Part shown: positions 1 to 10,616 of the stretch, in pieces
How positions within the stretch are numbered: position 1 is the stretch's first letter
Layout of the letters: the number at the start of each line of letters is the position of its first letter
Assembly (NCBI GenBank): GCA_003427395.1
Contig: BFEA01000001.1
Coordinates: 2,908,416-2,947,146, forward strand
DNA length: 38,731 nt
Direction of reading: 5' to 3'
Source of the DNA: Chara braunii
Taxonomy: Eukaryota > Streptophyta > Charophyceae > Charales > Characeae
Translations under genes and position numbers: made by a program
Notes under the pieces: generated by a model
The model's database searches: none
What the model was told of the DNA's origin: nothing
Seen by the model: the letters and a program-made list of their open reading frames with translations, nothing else

Positions 1-9
1 AGCGAAAAA

Positions 10-187
10 GGCAAAAGCTCATGTGATTTTGATTTCTAGTACGAATACAAACTACGTGGGTGGGTGCGGCACATCTGTTAGAAGATAAGACAGGTTTCCT
101 ACGATGAGCTCAACGAGACCAACAATCTCGTTGGAGCAAAAATGGCAAAAGCTCATGTGATTATGATTTCTAGTATGAATACAAACT
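10..187. repeat. Two-copy direct repeat, period 134 bp
   Basis: A 44-bp segment at 10-53 recurs at 144-187 with two mismatches; similarity continues a few bases upstream (positions 1 and 135). The intervening 90 bp is not obviously repeated. The window edge may cut through a longer tandem array. No coding or RNA feature is visible. Confidence 0.75.
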
Positions 188-306
188 GTGAGAGTGTGGC
201 CTATCGATCCTTTAGCGTTTCAGGACTTCAAGCTAGAGGTGTCTGAAAAGCTACCACAGGCATAACTGGGTGCAGGCCACCAAGCCTTCATAGCAACGTT
301 GTTTCC

Positions 307-580
307 TGATCCTTCGACGTGGGCTCTCGCTATCATTGTGCAGCTGAATTCATTGTCGTGCCCATTGCCATCGTCGACGATCCCCATCATGGCGGCATCG
401 TCACCATCACGGTTCGTCATCATCATTGCGTGCAATTACTCCGGCGACCTGGTCGTTCCACTGGGGGAACCTTCGAGAAGACCATTTATGGGTGATTGAA
501 GACCTTCCTCGACTAGGAGGAAGGATATTCATTGCTTCCGGCCGACCGGGAGCGTGGTATCGTCAATCTCTTCCCCTCTT
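307..580. repeat. Dispersed repeat, copy 1
   Basis: This stretch is colinear with 4749-5160. Matching blocks include the 30 bp at 307-336 (TGATCCTTCG...) with 4749-4778, a CATCAT-rich centre, a block around GTCGTTCCAC, and 498-555 with 5062-5118. The second copy is about 120 bp longer because its CAT-rich centre is expanded. No open frame is conserved between the copies, so I treat it as a non-coding mobile or segmental repeat of unknown class. Confidence 0.6.
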
Positions 581-859
581 GCTAATTCCCTCCTCCCATC
601 TCGCCGATTTCCCTCAAAGATCCCATCTTTCTCTTCGTCGTCTACCTCCTCTCCATCCCCCCTTCTCTCTTGTATCCTCCCACCTAATTGGTGGCATCAT
701 TTAAAAAATTCTACTACGCATGACGTGTATCACCCTTCTTTGTGTTTGTATGACAATGCCGTTCATTCTATCATTCGGAATTTCGATCCAATTCGATAGG
801 ATTAATCTTCATTTCCTTTTCTCCCAGCGCCGTGATCGGAATTAATTCCGGCGTTTTCG

Positions 860-1440
860 TTCAAAAGTCATGTGAATTTCTTTATTATATTAAATTCTCT
901 TCGTAAATTAGTTTAAAATTGATTTTCATTCAGAAATTCGTGAAATATGTTTCAAAATTTTGTTTAATTCTTCTGAGGTCGACTGTACTTCAACTTTCTA
1001 TTCCCCGTAAAAATTCCGAAATTCTGCAATTCGTTTTGAAATTCTTTTGGAATTCTTTTGAAAATTATTTGAGCTTCTTCTTAATTTTACAACATGTTGA
1101 TACAAATTTAGTAATTTCATCTAAATCATTTCGAAGTTTCTCCCAATTTATTCTACTTGGCTTTCATTAATTCTTTCTGCCATTTTAAATTCTTCAATTA
1201 GCAATTAGTTTTCTATTTGTTTTTTAAATTGCCTTCGAAATTCCTTTAATTCCATAAATATGTCATGGAATTTTTCATTTTCTTTCAAACTTTTCCTTTG
1301 AAGTCATTTTTACCTCCTCTGTAATCTCCCTGAACTTTTGGAAATTTTTACAAACATTTTTTAAATTCGTTTTGTTTAAATTGTCTTTAAATTCCAAATT
1401 TACGTCCAAATAATTTCTGAATTTTATTTCGACTTCGTGA
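860..1440. repeat. AT-rich degenerate AAATTC/TTTGAAATTC tract
   Basis: About 580 bp are built from imperfect variants of AAATTCnTTT and TTGAAATTC with no clean period. The ORFs here are low complexity and are not believable. A similar AT-rich degenerate tract built on a different word (AATTTCAGTT) lies at 8100-8480. Confidence 0.5.
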
Positions 1441-2029
1441 TTGTCTTATGCATTCCTTCCTCTATACCCCACGCCAGTTTTTGAAAATTTCCTCTCATTC
1501 CCCCGCTCGAATCGGAAACTTTACTCTTCCTCCCTCAATCCGATTCTAAATTTTATTGATTTATCCTGGAAGTTCACTAGATCTCATTTCTACATGTCGT
1601 CCCTTCTTGGCCCCCTTTCTGCGTGCCAATTTGGCTCCCCGTGACACCGACCAGCGCGCACTCCAAAATCGTGCCTGAGACGCCAGTGCCGCAAATCGCC
1701 TCGCACGCTTCGACGCGAGACAGGGTTCAATCAGTCCACTTCCCACACTCTCCTCACTAAAACCACAGCATACACCTCTCCATCTCCCCCTCTATCCCAC
1801 GGGAACGACCCTCCCCTCCTCCCCCGCCGTGCCTCTCCCCGCCACCACATCAGACTAGTCCCATCGGCTACTGTGTGGAAGGTGCACAAAAGATCCAAGA
1901 AGCACAACACAACCACCCGTAAGGAACCCTCGCCTGTCCTCTGGCCCCATCCATAGTACGATCTCAAAAGTACTTGAATCAACCCCACGTGTACGGAGAG
2001 CCTACGAACACGGAGTAGTACTTACTGTG
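1441..2029. other. Unassigned stretch, no gene seen
   Basis: Composition switches abruptly from AT-rich to C-rich at about 1620. Short ORFs on both strands show no recognisable domain. I see no tRNA, rRNA or repeat here. Confidence 0.5.
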
Positions 2030-2282
2030 GTTGATATGAAAGGTATAGTTGATCTCCTAATCGTCATTATCGTTGTCAGCAAAGTCGCCGACATAGATGA
2101 TTTAATTGTGATTGTAGACGTTGTTGTTGTTAACAGCACTGCTGTAGATGTCGTCGTCGTTAACGATGTTGATGAAGTTGTGATCGACGATGTAGAATTG
2201 TTTGTGACAGTATTCGTTGTTGTTGTTAACAGTGGTGTTGTAGTTGTCGTTGTCATCATATCTGTTAATGTTGTTGAGCTTT

Positions 2283-2313
<31 letters not shown>

Positions 2314-2330
2314 ATGTCACAGTATGTGTC
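2030..2330. repeat. Degenerate GTT/GTC trinucleotide tract
   Basis: A 300-bp imperfect (GTT)n/(GTC)n tract ends in a purer (GTT)n run at about 2282-2312. It gives Val/Asn/Thr-rich ORFs on both strands, which are artefacts of the triplet repeat. Confidence 0.8.
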
Positions 2331-2754
2331 GTTGATATGGAGGATGCTGTTGCAGATTGCTGCTGACTTGCCATGGCAGTGCACACAGATGACGCTGACG
2401 CCAGTGTCCACGCTGAAGGAGCGATGACGTCAGCCTCCAGCTGGGCTTAAGTGGCAAACCTCTCCCTCATCACCTCGCAGTACTGTGTGCCTTCATCAAA
2501 ACTCGTATTGCAGCCGGTTATGATAGCCTCAGCCCACTGCCAATCAACATGTGCCTCCAACGCTGGATCCTCCGAAATGTGCCAGAGGGTAGTTTCCAGT
2601 TGTCAAGCCTTGTCCGCCAACCATGTGGCCGGTGTTGACCCCCCCCAATCTACCACTGGCCAGGCCTGGGCAGCAGAGGACAAAACCCCGCAAACTCCCG
2701 CATGCGCCGCCACGTGGCTTCCAGTTCGGCAAGCTATGTGTCCGCCCGTGTTGA
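2331..2754. other. Unassigned stretch, no gene seen
   Basis: Mixed-composition DNA with short ORFs on both strands that carry no recognisable domain. CCAGTTnnnCAAGC-like words near 2595 and 2720 hint at an old internal duplication, but I could not align it convincingly. Confidence 0.4.
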
Positions 2755-3115
2755 TCACACGTGATCTGATCTGATGTTATGGGAATGATCACACCAGATC
2801 TGCTATGACGTGATCTGATGAAATCTGATTTGATCTTATCCAATTAGGCTTGATATGATAAGATCTTATCTGATTTGATCACATCAGATCACATTAGATC
2901 AGATGTAATCACATCACATGTGATGTGATCGGACCAGATTTCATCTGAGCAGATGTGATCAGATCTAATCAGATTGGATTTGATCACATCAACTCTGATC
3001 TGATGTGGGGCGACCACATATGATCTCATCATATGTAGTCAGATCATATCTCATTGGATGACCTCCAAAATCAGATCCAATCATATCAAATAAGATCAAA
3101 TCAGATCAAATCAAA
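2755..3115. repeat. GATC-rich degenerate short-period array
   Basis: About 350 bp contain at least 20 GATC tetranucleotides, embedded in interleaved TGATCTGAT and ATCAGATC words spaced about 8-14 bp apart. Because the core is self-complementary, the array has high folding potential on either strand. There is no fixed unit length and no ORF. It runs directly into the perfect hairpin at 3119-3189; the phrase ATGACCTcCAAAATCA at about 3058 foreshadows the hairpin arm. Confidence 0.8.
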
Positions 3116-3118
3116 TTC

Positions 3119-3189
3119 GATGTGATGTAATGACCTGCAAAATCACATGTGTTCTCATTCTGTGATTTTGCAGGTCATTACATCACATC
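3119..3189. repeat. Perfect inverted repeat, 29-bp arms, 13-nt loop
   Basis: Positions 3119-3147 and 3161-3189 are exact reverse complements over 29 bp (the arm begins GATGTGATGTAATGACC). Pairing stops cleanly on both sides. The structure could be a MITE remnant, a young inverted duplication or a small-RNA hairpin; the sequence alone does not decide. Confidence 0.9.
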
Positions 3190-3992
3190 TGTCTGTGTGT
3201 GTGTGCTTGCTGGTTCCCGTGTTTGAGTGCATTCTCTCTTTCTCTCTCTCCTCAAGACTTAGTACCATGTGCAGTTTTTTAAAGAGCACCAGAAAGTATG
3301 TGTGATGCAATGACAACCTCATACATTTGAAAAAAAAAAAAAAAAAAGTTGGGTCGTCCATAGGCCCACTGGATAGAAGATTCTCAGTATTTTGCTTGTT
3401 GTTCAAGCAGCCGTTGTGCAATTATCTCATTGGGTGGAACCCTCCTTCAATCACAGAGTATATGGAGGGCGTCATGATCACTGTTGAGTCGTGTGCTGAC
3501 AGAAATCGAGTTTATTCCAGAAAAAATGTGGCAGATACTGTGTTCACTGTTGTTGCAACCACCACCATGGGAAGCACTTTGTCGTGAATTCCGGTGGGAG
3601 GTCTCTGTTTTTTTGTTTTTTTTGCCTTTCTCCTGTTTTCTCAGCCCATAAATTTGTAAGGGACCGGTCAGGCCGCTGCCACTCAGTGTCACACTGGATC
3701 AACCACACTCCTATCCGACTGCTAATGGGACCATGCCCCTAAATGCCACTTGCAAGCCTTACCAACTNAGGCCGCTGGATTTTTTTTCCCATAGAAATAT
3801 CGAAAAGAAACGGACCCGAACTTGGTCGTCAATATGCAAAGATCCACGGCCCAAATCGGGCCTTATTAAATTCGAATGGACTCACTGCCGACCGATTCAA
3901 GGTGAAGAAGAGGAGTTTGGCGGCAACGAGGAAGGAGGAGAAGGACGAAGGCCGGGAGGAGCATTGCAGTGGCTGCAGGGAACTCGAACATG

Positions 3993-3993
<1 letters not shown>
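3190..3993. other. Unassigned stretch with poly-A tract
   Basis: Contains a short (GT)n/(TC)n patch at 3190-3252, an 18-bp A run at about 3330-3347 and one ambiguous base near 3768. No recognisable coding region is present. Confidence 0.4.

Positions 3994-4054
<61 letters not shown>
3994..4054. repeat. (GT)n-(GA)n compound microsatellite
   Basis: About 31 bp of (GT)n are followed by about 30 bp of (GA)n. The same GT-to-GA junction recurs at 28007-28090, 29650-29696 and 31954-32069. Confidence 0.95.
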
Positions 4055-4059
<5 letters not shown>

Positions 4060-4079
4060 AGGTGAGGAGTTGGAATCCG

Positions 4080-4690
4080 CCCTCCTCCTTGCGTCCCCAT
4101 AGCCCCTCCCTCCCCTGCCCGCCCTCACTCTCTCCCTCCATCTTCCGTCGATTTCCCCCCTATCGCGTCATTCTGCTGCGCCCAACTTTTCCTCCCTCCG
4201 CCTGCTTCTCCTTCGCGCGTCCCCACTGCGCTCATTCCCACCTGCTTCCCCGCTCCTCCTCCCATCGTTTTCCCCGACCCTTTCCCACCAACACTCGAGC
4301 GCCCAACTTTTCCTCTCTCCCCGCTCCTCCTCCCAACGTTTTCCCTGACCCCTCCCCTCCGGCACTCGATTCCCCCCCTTCGTGCGCCTTTCCTTCCCTC
4401 CAGCCAGTGCCTGACTTCCTGCTCTCCCCTCTCCCGATCTTGAACTTCCCGAACTGATCCCGTTGCTCACCCCCCCCCCGACCGCATCTCCCTTCTGCGT
4501 GATTGCACCTCTTATCTCGATCGTGCCTCTCCCCTCTACAACGCCCTCTCCCACTTCCTCTCCCCACTGCTATCTCGATTTTCTTCCTCCCCGCCTCCCT
4601 CCTGTGTGCATCTCCCTTGCGCCTCCAATCCCATTCCTGCTTCTCTCGATCACCTCCCGATCAAGATCCTGATTCCCTTCCTTCCCCGCT
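4080..4690. repeat. CT-rich tract with internal tandem duplication
   Basis: The + strand is strongly pyrimidine-rich. A block containing GCGCCCAACTTTTCC and CCCGCTCCTCCTCCC appears twice, at about 4181-4285 and about 4301-4365, with small indels. Pro/Ser-rich and Gly/Glu-rich ORFs on the two strands are composition artefacts. Confidence 0.6.
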
Positions 4691-4748
4691 CGCTGGATGG
4701 AGCCAATCTGTCGATGCCAACCAAATATTCATATCGACGTCGCTTATT

Positions 4749-5160
4749 TGATCCTTCGATGTTGGCTCTTCGTATCATTGCAACACTGGACTCGTCAAGT
4801 GTTGGCACCTGGATGGTTGACGAGTGCCACATCATTTAATTAAAGACCCACATTGATTGGAATAATGAGAATCCTTTTCTATTTCAGAATCTCATAATCA
4901 TCCTCATCCGTCCTACTGATGTAGCAATTCTCATAATCATTATCGGCGCAAATACTCATCTTCATCATCACCATCATTATCATCATTCGCGACATCATCG
5001 ACGTGTTTTTTTCCGTGACTTCGTCGTTCCACCGTGGGAACAACCCTTTAGAGGTATCATTCAAGACCTTCCTTGACAGGAGNAATGACATTTATTGCCC
5101 CCGGGCGACCGAGAGTGAAATATTGTCCTCTATACTCTCTAATACTAACCCTCCCCTAAG
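4749..5160. repeat. Dispersed repeat, copy 2
   Basis: Diverged direct copy of 307-580, with an expanded CAT-rich centre at 4875-4995 and one ambiguous base near 5083. It is flanked by CT-rich DNA on both sides, as is copy 1 downstream. Confidence 0.6.
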
Positions 5161-5612
5161 CTTTCATCTTGCCGTTTTACTCCAAGGATCGCATATTTAT
5201 GTTCTTCCACACATTTCCTGTCACTTCTCCTGCTCAACCCTCTTTACTTTTGTTTGTTGTCCTTCCTCTCCTCCTCCTCTCTTCCCTCTTCCTCCTCCTC
5301 GTCGTCCTCCTCCTCCTTATCCTCTTTCTTTCCCCCCCTCCCCTCCTCCCCCAAAACCCTAATTATTGAGATATATAGACTGAAGCTTGAATCCTCCGTG
5401 TGGAAACTAAGAAGAAACAACTCTTGATCAAATATACAAAAGAATAATGAATCTTTCACTACAAAATAGAAAGATACGCCACCATATTTTAAAACTCAGT
5501 TTCTCTGTTGTGGATACTAATTGTCTTTAAATTAGTATGCACCTTCGATCAAGTTGCATTTTATTTGGAAATTGAGAACTCATTCTATTTTTGTTACACA
5601 CACAGACACACA

Positions 5613-5702
5613 GAGAGAAAAAAAAAGACAGAGAGAGAAAGAAAAACAGAGAGAGAATGAGATAAAGAGAAACAGAAAGAGTGAGAGAGAGAGAGAGAGA
5701 GG

Positions 5703-5757
<55 letters not shown>
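5613..5757. repeat. (GA)n-rich microsatellite
   Basis: About 145 bp of imperfect (GA)n interrupted by A runs. It produces Arg/Glu-repeat and Ser/Leu-repeat ORFs that are not genes. Confidence 0.95.
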
Positions 5758-5758
<1 letters not shown>

Positions 5759-5759
5759 A

Positions 5760-8099
5760 AGTAGGTCAGAGATAAATGAGATGTTGCTTTCTCAATGTCA
5801 TGACGATTCTCGTTCCCTCCCTCTCCCGGCTCGGAGCATATCGTGCAACAAACAAAGTCGTGGTTAGTAGGTGAATACAAATTTGTCGTTGTGGACACTT
5901 GTTGTCTTTATATTAATATTCACCTACCGACCACGTTCCATTTTGTCTCTTACGCCTTTCTTCAAAACATGCTCAACCTGCTTCGTAGCACATCATGCAG
6001 ACATTTTGATTAAGAATAACACATCCATGAAATTTATAAATTCAGCAAATTCACAATTTGGCTAGAAACAACATGAGGTGTACATGACGATGTTGACTTT
6101 GTTTTTGTGTGTGTTTGATTTGCAGGGAAGACTGGTTGCAGTGGTGCATGCAACAAGTGTATAGTTCAATCTCATAAGTGAATTGTAATCCACGAGAGTA
6201 CTTGGAGTGTGCGCGCGATGCGGAGTACTCATTGGGGCTCGCGACACATGCGATTTTCACCCGGGGGCGCTTTTATTTTTCTTGGAACACGTCGTGCAAA
6301 CGGTTTCGGTGTTGAAGTCATTTGGTGTTGCTGGCGAGAGTGTGAGATTATCTGAGACCATTTGGGACCAGTTGGAACCGATTTGAGGTTCGTGATTTTG
6401 GGGCGTGTGCGGTTTACATATTGCATCTAGTTGGCCCTGTTTTCTTCTTTTTTTTCACTTGGCCACACAGTCACTCCATATACATGTTGCATGCTTACTA
6501 GAGAGAAGGTCGTGCTCTGAAATCGAGAGGTGGACTTGTGGCTTTTTTATGTGCAAGGCGTGTTTTTTTTTATTATTGTTGAGTTGTATAGATGTCAGAG
6601 GAGGAGGAGGGGTAGGAGTAGGTAGTCGAGAGGGAGGAGGAAGGTACCACAGGAAGAAAAGGAACAAGAGCGTGTGTTGGGGGTGTAGTCGAGTGGACAC
6701 TTGCGTGCTGCTATAAGAACTGCATACCAGCTTATTATCATATACATTCCACAATAAAGTTTTTCAAATGGTATTGGCCTGACATCTATTTAGCAAAAAA
6801 AAATCATGAGATTGAGATTTTTATTTTGGTTGTAAAAAGGTATCTTAACGTGCATGTGAACAGAGATGGATAATATTGGGCTATGACAGTTTCTCTCTCC
6901 GCTGTGAGCGGCTGCAGGAGCCCCTATTTCTGACATTCACGCAAAAATACGAACTTTACACCTCATATTGCTCTTGCTTCCTTGCGTATGGTCATCCATT
7001 TTATCATTATCATCTGGAGATCTCTATTTTCACGTTGGTAAAGGTGCTGAATGACACATCGGGTCTTCTTCACACGCACACGACCTTGATAATTATGCCA
7101 TTCAAGACTCCCTTATTTTTCATAGTGATGTTGATTATGCAGTTTCCTTTTGTTATTTTTNGTTGTGGTTGCAGTTATGCAAGTCCAAGCCCTTAGGCAG
7201 CAGACATCTGGCGGGAAAAAATAGTGAATGACAGGTGAATGGGAAGATTCCCTCAACACATTTGATGGAAGAATGTTCCCTCACCATAGATAGTAGTAGA
7301 AGGAGGCTGCAAAAATTATTGCAGTTAAAGGAGAAGCGGGAGAGAAAATGATATTTATGTTCATTTTCCAGTTTCTTCCTAGTTTTTTTTTTTCTCTCCC
7401 GGTTTTTGTTTGCGCCTTCTTAGGATTAGATTATGACTCATGCGTGCACTCTCTTTTCATACATTTCAAGTAGTTGAGTTAAACTTTTAGTTACGGTGGT
7501 TGTGGAGCAACAAAAAATATTTTTCTCTATAGACGTATTGAGTGCGCGTGCCCACCTTTCGCAAGGTGGATGCGTTCTTGTACAATTGATTCACCAAAAT
7601 TTAGAGGCGAAGACTTTGTGTAGTTAAATTGGTGTGTGTTGTAGAAATCATAAAGTTTTGTTATGACTAAGGAGCCTATTGAAGTTATCACTTACTAGTT
7701 GTAAATGTAATTTTTTTTTTTTTTCCCCTCTCTCTCTTTCTCTTCACTATTTTTATTTTCACATTTTTTTCCCTTGGTCTTTCTATCCTCTCTTTTTCTA
7801 TATCTTTTTTTCTCTCTCATACACACATACACATACATGCATACATGTACAAATACAAATATATACAATAATTCATGAGTGTTGTCTAGAGCCGTCGTTT
7901 GCAAGCGGAATGCTTATGTAACGTTGTAGGATCCTATATTTTTATTCATTTGTTTTCGTCAAGTCATCGGTGTATATATATGTTATTTTATTCATTAATT
8001 ATTATTTTCATCAAAAATAATTTTGACTTTGCGATTAGTAAATACGCAAAATGTTGATCATTGATCATCATATGTGAAGTTATGAGTTGTTTGTATGAT
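5760..8099. other. Unassigned stretch, no gene seen
   Basis: About 2.3 kb of AT-rich DNA with short T and TC runs (for example 7710-7820) and an ambiguous base near 7161. ORFs are short and low complexity, and no RNA gene was recognised. A segment near 5515-5540 (TTGTCTTTAAATTAG) is echoed near 5902 (TTGTCTTTATATTAA), suggesting an old duplication of about 390 bp spacing. Confidence 0.4.
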
Positions 8100-8480
8100 C
8101 CACTACTCTCTGGAATTTTAGTGGAATTTCAGTTCAACTTTTCGTCCACATATGAGAATTGCAATATAATTTCAGTTTAATTAGAGTAAGCTGGGTGAAA
8201 TTTCAGTTATAATTTTGGTTTACATTCCGTCCACATTTGTAATTTTCTATCAAACTTTTCGTCTATATCTAAAATTTTATTAACATTTTTGTTTAAATCG
8301 AGTATTTCCAGTGAAATTTTAGTCAAAATTCAATTGTTTTCGTGCAACTTTAATTCAAAGTTGATACTGTTGGTGAAATTTCAGTTCAAAATCGGTTCAA
8401 GTTTTTGTTTAAATTTGAAATTTCAGTTTAATTACCATTTTCAGTCCATTTGAAATGTTTCAAAATTTATCCCATACCTT
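8100..8480. repeat. Degenerate AATTTCAGTT repeat tract
   Basis: About 380 bp contain many imperfect copies of TGAAATTTCAGTTCAA and TTTCGTCCACAT at irregular spacing. It looks like a decayed minisatellite; no ORF is present. Confidence 0.55.
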
Positions 8481-8837
8481 CAATTTAACTAGTAATTTCA
8501 GTCTAATTCACAAAAAAACGATGATAATAGGATTAAAATACTCAGATTTAGGTTGAAATGCATTGATTATAACGGAAAGTTTATGAGTTACACTTTTTGT
8601 TAACTGAAGTTTTCTGCCAAAAAAATTTCGGTTGTACCTTGAAGTCTACGCATGTATCGATGAGTTAAGAAACGTCTTCAAACTTTGTTGTTAGCAACAA
8701 TTTTTTAGTAATGATCGATAAAAACTTATTGTTATTACTTATGATTAGTTTATAGAACTTTGAAAACTGACATATTGAAAGATGTATATATATATATATG
8801 TATATATATATCGATAAACATATATAAACATCATCAA

Positions 8838-9094
8838 TGTTAAGCACTTTTCATAAATAATATCATGTTCTTATTTTATACTATTTCTTTGTCTTTTATT
8901 ATGTGTACAAAAATGTTTGCACATAAGGTGGGTAGGTGCATACTCTTTTATGGCATAATGTATCCATTGTAGTGCATAAATGTACGCATCAAACGACCAT
9001 AAGAAGTGTCGCATGGTATCACTTTATAGTAGAAATTGTACCTGCACAGTTTTTTTTTTTTTTTTTTTGCAAAACATTCACAATTTACACACTT

Positions 9095-9144
<50 letters not shown>

Positions 9145-9722
9145 GAACTACACGATAAACCGTTGGCAAAAAGGAAGAAGAGGACAATAAACGAGGGGCA
9201 GTGATAAATTGTTTCGTTGGAATTTCCTTGAGTTATATATATATAAACGTTGTCGACATTAAGCGCTCCTCGGAAAGAATATTACGCTCTTATTGTATAA
9301 TCATCCTCAGTCTTTTATCACGTATCTAACAATGTTGTGTATAAGGTCGGTAACTGCATATTATTTTATGGCTTGACATATCTGTTGCAACAAGTAAATG
9401 TAGACACCAACCGACCAAAAGAAGTGTCAACTGAAACAAAAAAGTTATTCACACTTTGGAATTGGAAAAATAATATGCTCCGTGGTCCGCATTAAACACT
9501 TTTCATACAGGATATTATGTTTTTAATTTATAATCATCCTCAATCTTCTACTATCACATATCTACCTGTGTTTGTGTATGTGGTCGGTAGGTGCATACTA
9601 TTTTATGACTAACCATAGTCATTGCAACACATAATTGTAGGCACCAACCGACTACAAGAAGTATCACCTGAAACAACAGAGTTATTCACACCTCATAATT
9701 TGAAAAATAATATGCTCCCAAA
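8838..9722. repeat. Satellite-like tandem repeat, about 233 bp, three units
   Basis: Three diverged units start at about 8838, 9257 and 9490, aligned on TTAAGCACTTTTCAT-like words. Each carries, in order: TATAATCATCCTCA, CTTTTAT/CACATATCTA, GTCGGTAGGTGCATACT, AAATGTAGGCACCAACCGAC, AAGAAGTGTC and (units 2-3) GAGTTATTCACAC followed by ATAATATGCTCC. The period between units 2 and 3 is 233 bp. Unit 1 is separated from unit 2 by about 190 bp holding a T tract and the (AT)n below. The units do not encode a shared protein. Confidence 0.75.
9096..9139. repeat. (AT)n microsatellite
   Basis: About 44 bp of pure alternating AT, preceded by an 18-bp T tract at about 9051-9068. It lies between satellite units 1 and 2. 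Confidence 0.95.
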
Positions 9723-10014
9723 GCGTCCGTCAATGTTCATGAGAGACAAAAATATAAAAAAAAAATAATAATTCACTTATCTGATTAAAAAAAGTGAGTT
9801 CTTACTTACTTTATAAAATATTATCTACCTTTCTTGTTCATCCATCAACACTGTAGTTGCACAATTATGCTGCAAGACGAACACATATCGATTTGATGTC
9901 ACACTTTTTCAATTGCACCTAAAGAAGAGGTTCTGCAATGACCATGGTGGGTATTGTAGAGAATGTGTGTGATTTTGTGCTATGAGAAATAAACTTCGTT
10001 ACATACTTCTATTG

Positions 10015-10030
10015 AGAGAGAGAGAGAGAG

Positions 10031-10083
<53 letters not shown>

Positions 10084-10118
10084 GAGAGAGAGGAAAAAAA
10101 AAAAGGAGAGAGAGAGAT
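10015..10118. repeat. (GA)n microsatellite
   Basis: About 100 bp of nearly pure (GA)n with an internal A run at 10093-10104. Confidence 0.95.
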
Positions 10119-10229
10119 ACATGTAAATCTATTAGATTCATAAATATAGAAAAATTGGTTTTCAATGACGTCAACATCAACAACACATCCTAAACACGTA
10201 AGAATACTATGTAAAAAACGCTATAATTT

Positions 10230-10560
10230 AATGCAGAAAGTTTTTCAGCCTAAATATGTTCAATTTTTAACATAATTCACAACCATATTATTCCAACATG
10301 ATTTCAACANNATATCAACTGTTTATCAACTGATTTTCAACACATGAGCGAAATTTTCAACACAAAATCAACTGTTGTTAAACTGTTTGTATACAGTTTA
10401 AAACAACCATACCAACACAAAGAACATGATCAATGTTTCTCCAAACCAGATTGATTGGCTTCCTGTATATATACATGAACCCCTCCCTCAAACAGTTTAT
10501 AAACTGTTTACAATCTGTTGTTATACGCAAATGTATATGATAAACTCGCTTTCAATTACA
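10230..10560. repeat. Region of repeated AACTGTTTA words with a 20-bp palindrome
   Basis: CAACTG, AAACTGTTTG and ACAGTTT recur on both strands, giving inverted repeats such as AAACTGTTTGTATACAGTTT at about 10389. Positions 10490-10509 are a perfect 20-bp palindrome (AAACAGTTTATAAACTGTTT). Two ambiguous bases lie at about 10310. The region immediately precedes the LINE. Confidence 0.6.
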
Positions 10561-10616
10561 CCACTTTTTTTCTGTTGAGAAGGATAGTCACTTTCCCCGC
10601 CTGATGAACGTTAAAT

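Noticed and set aside
2027-2386. ORFs on both strands through the GTT tract
   Set aside because: Open only because of the triplet repeat; Val/Asn/Thr low complexity with no domain.
4168-4567. Gly/Glu/Arg-rich - strand ORFs opposite the CT-rich tract
   Set aside because: Composition artefact; overlapping frames are equally open.
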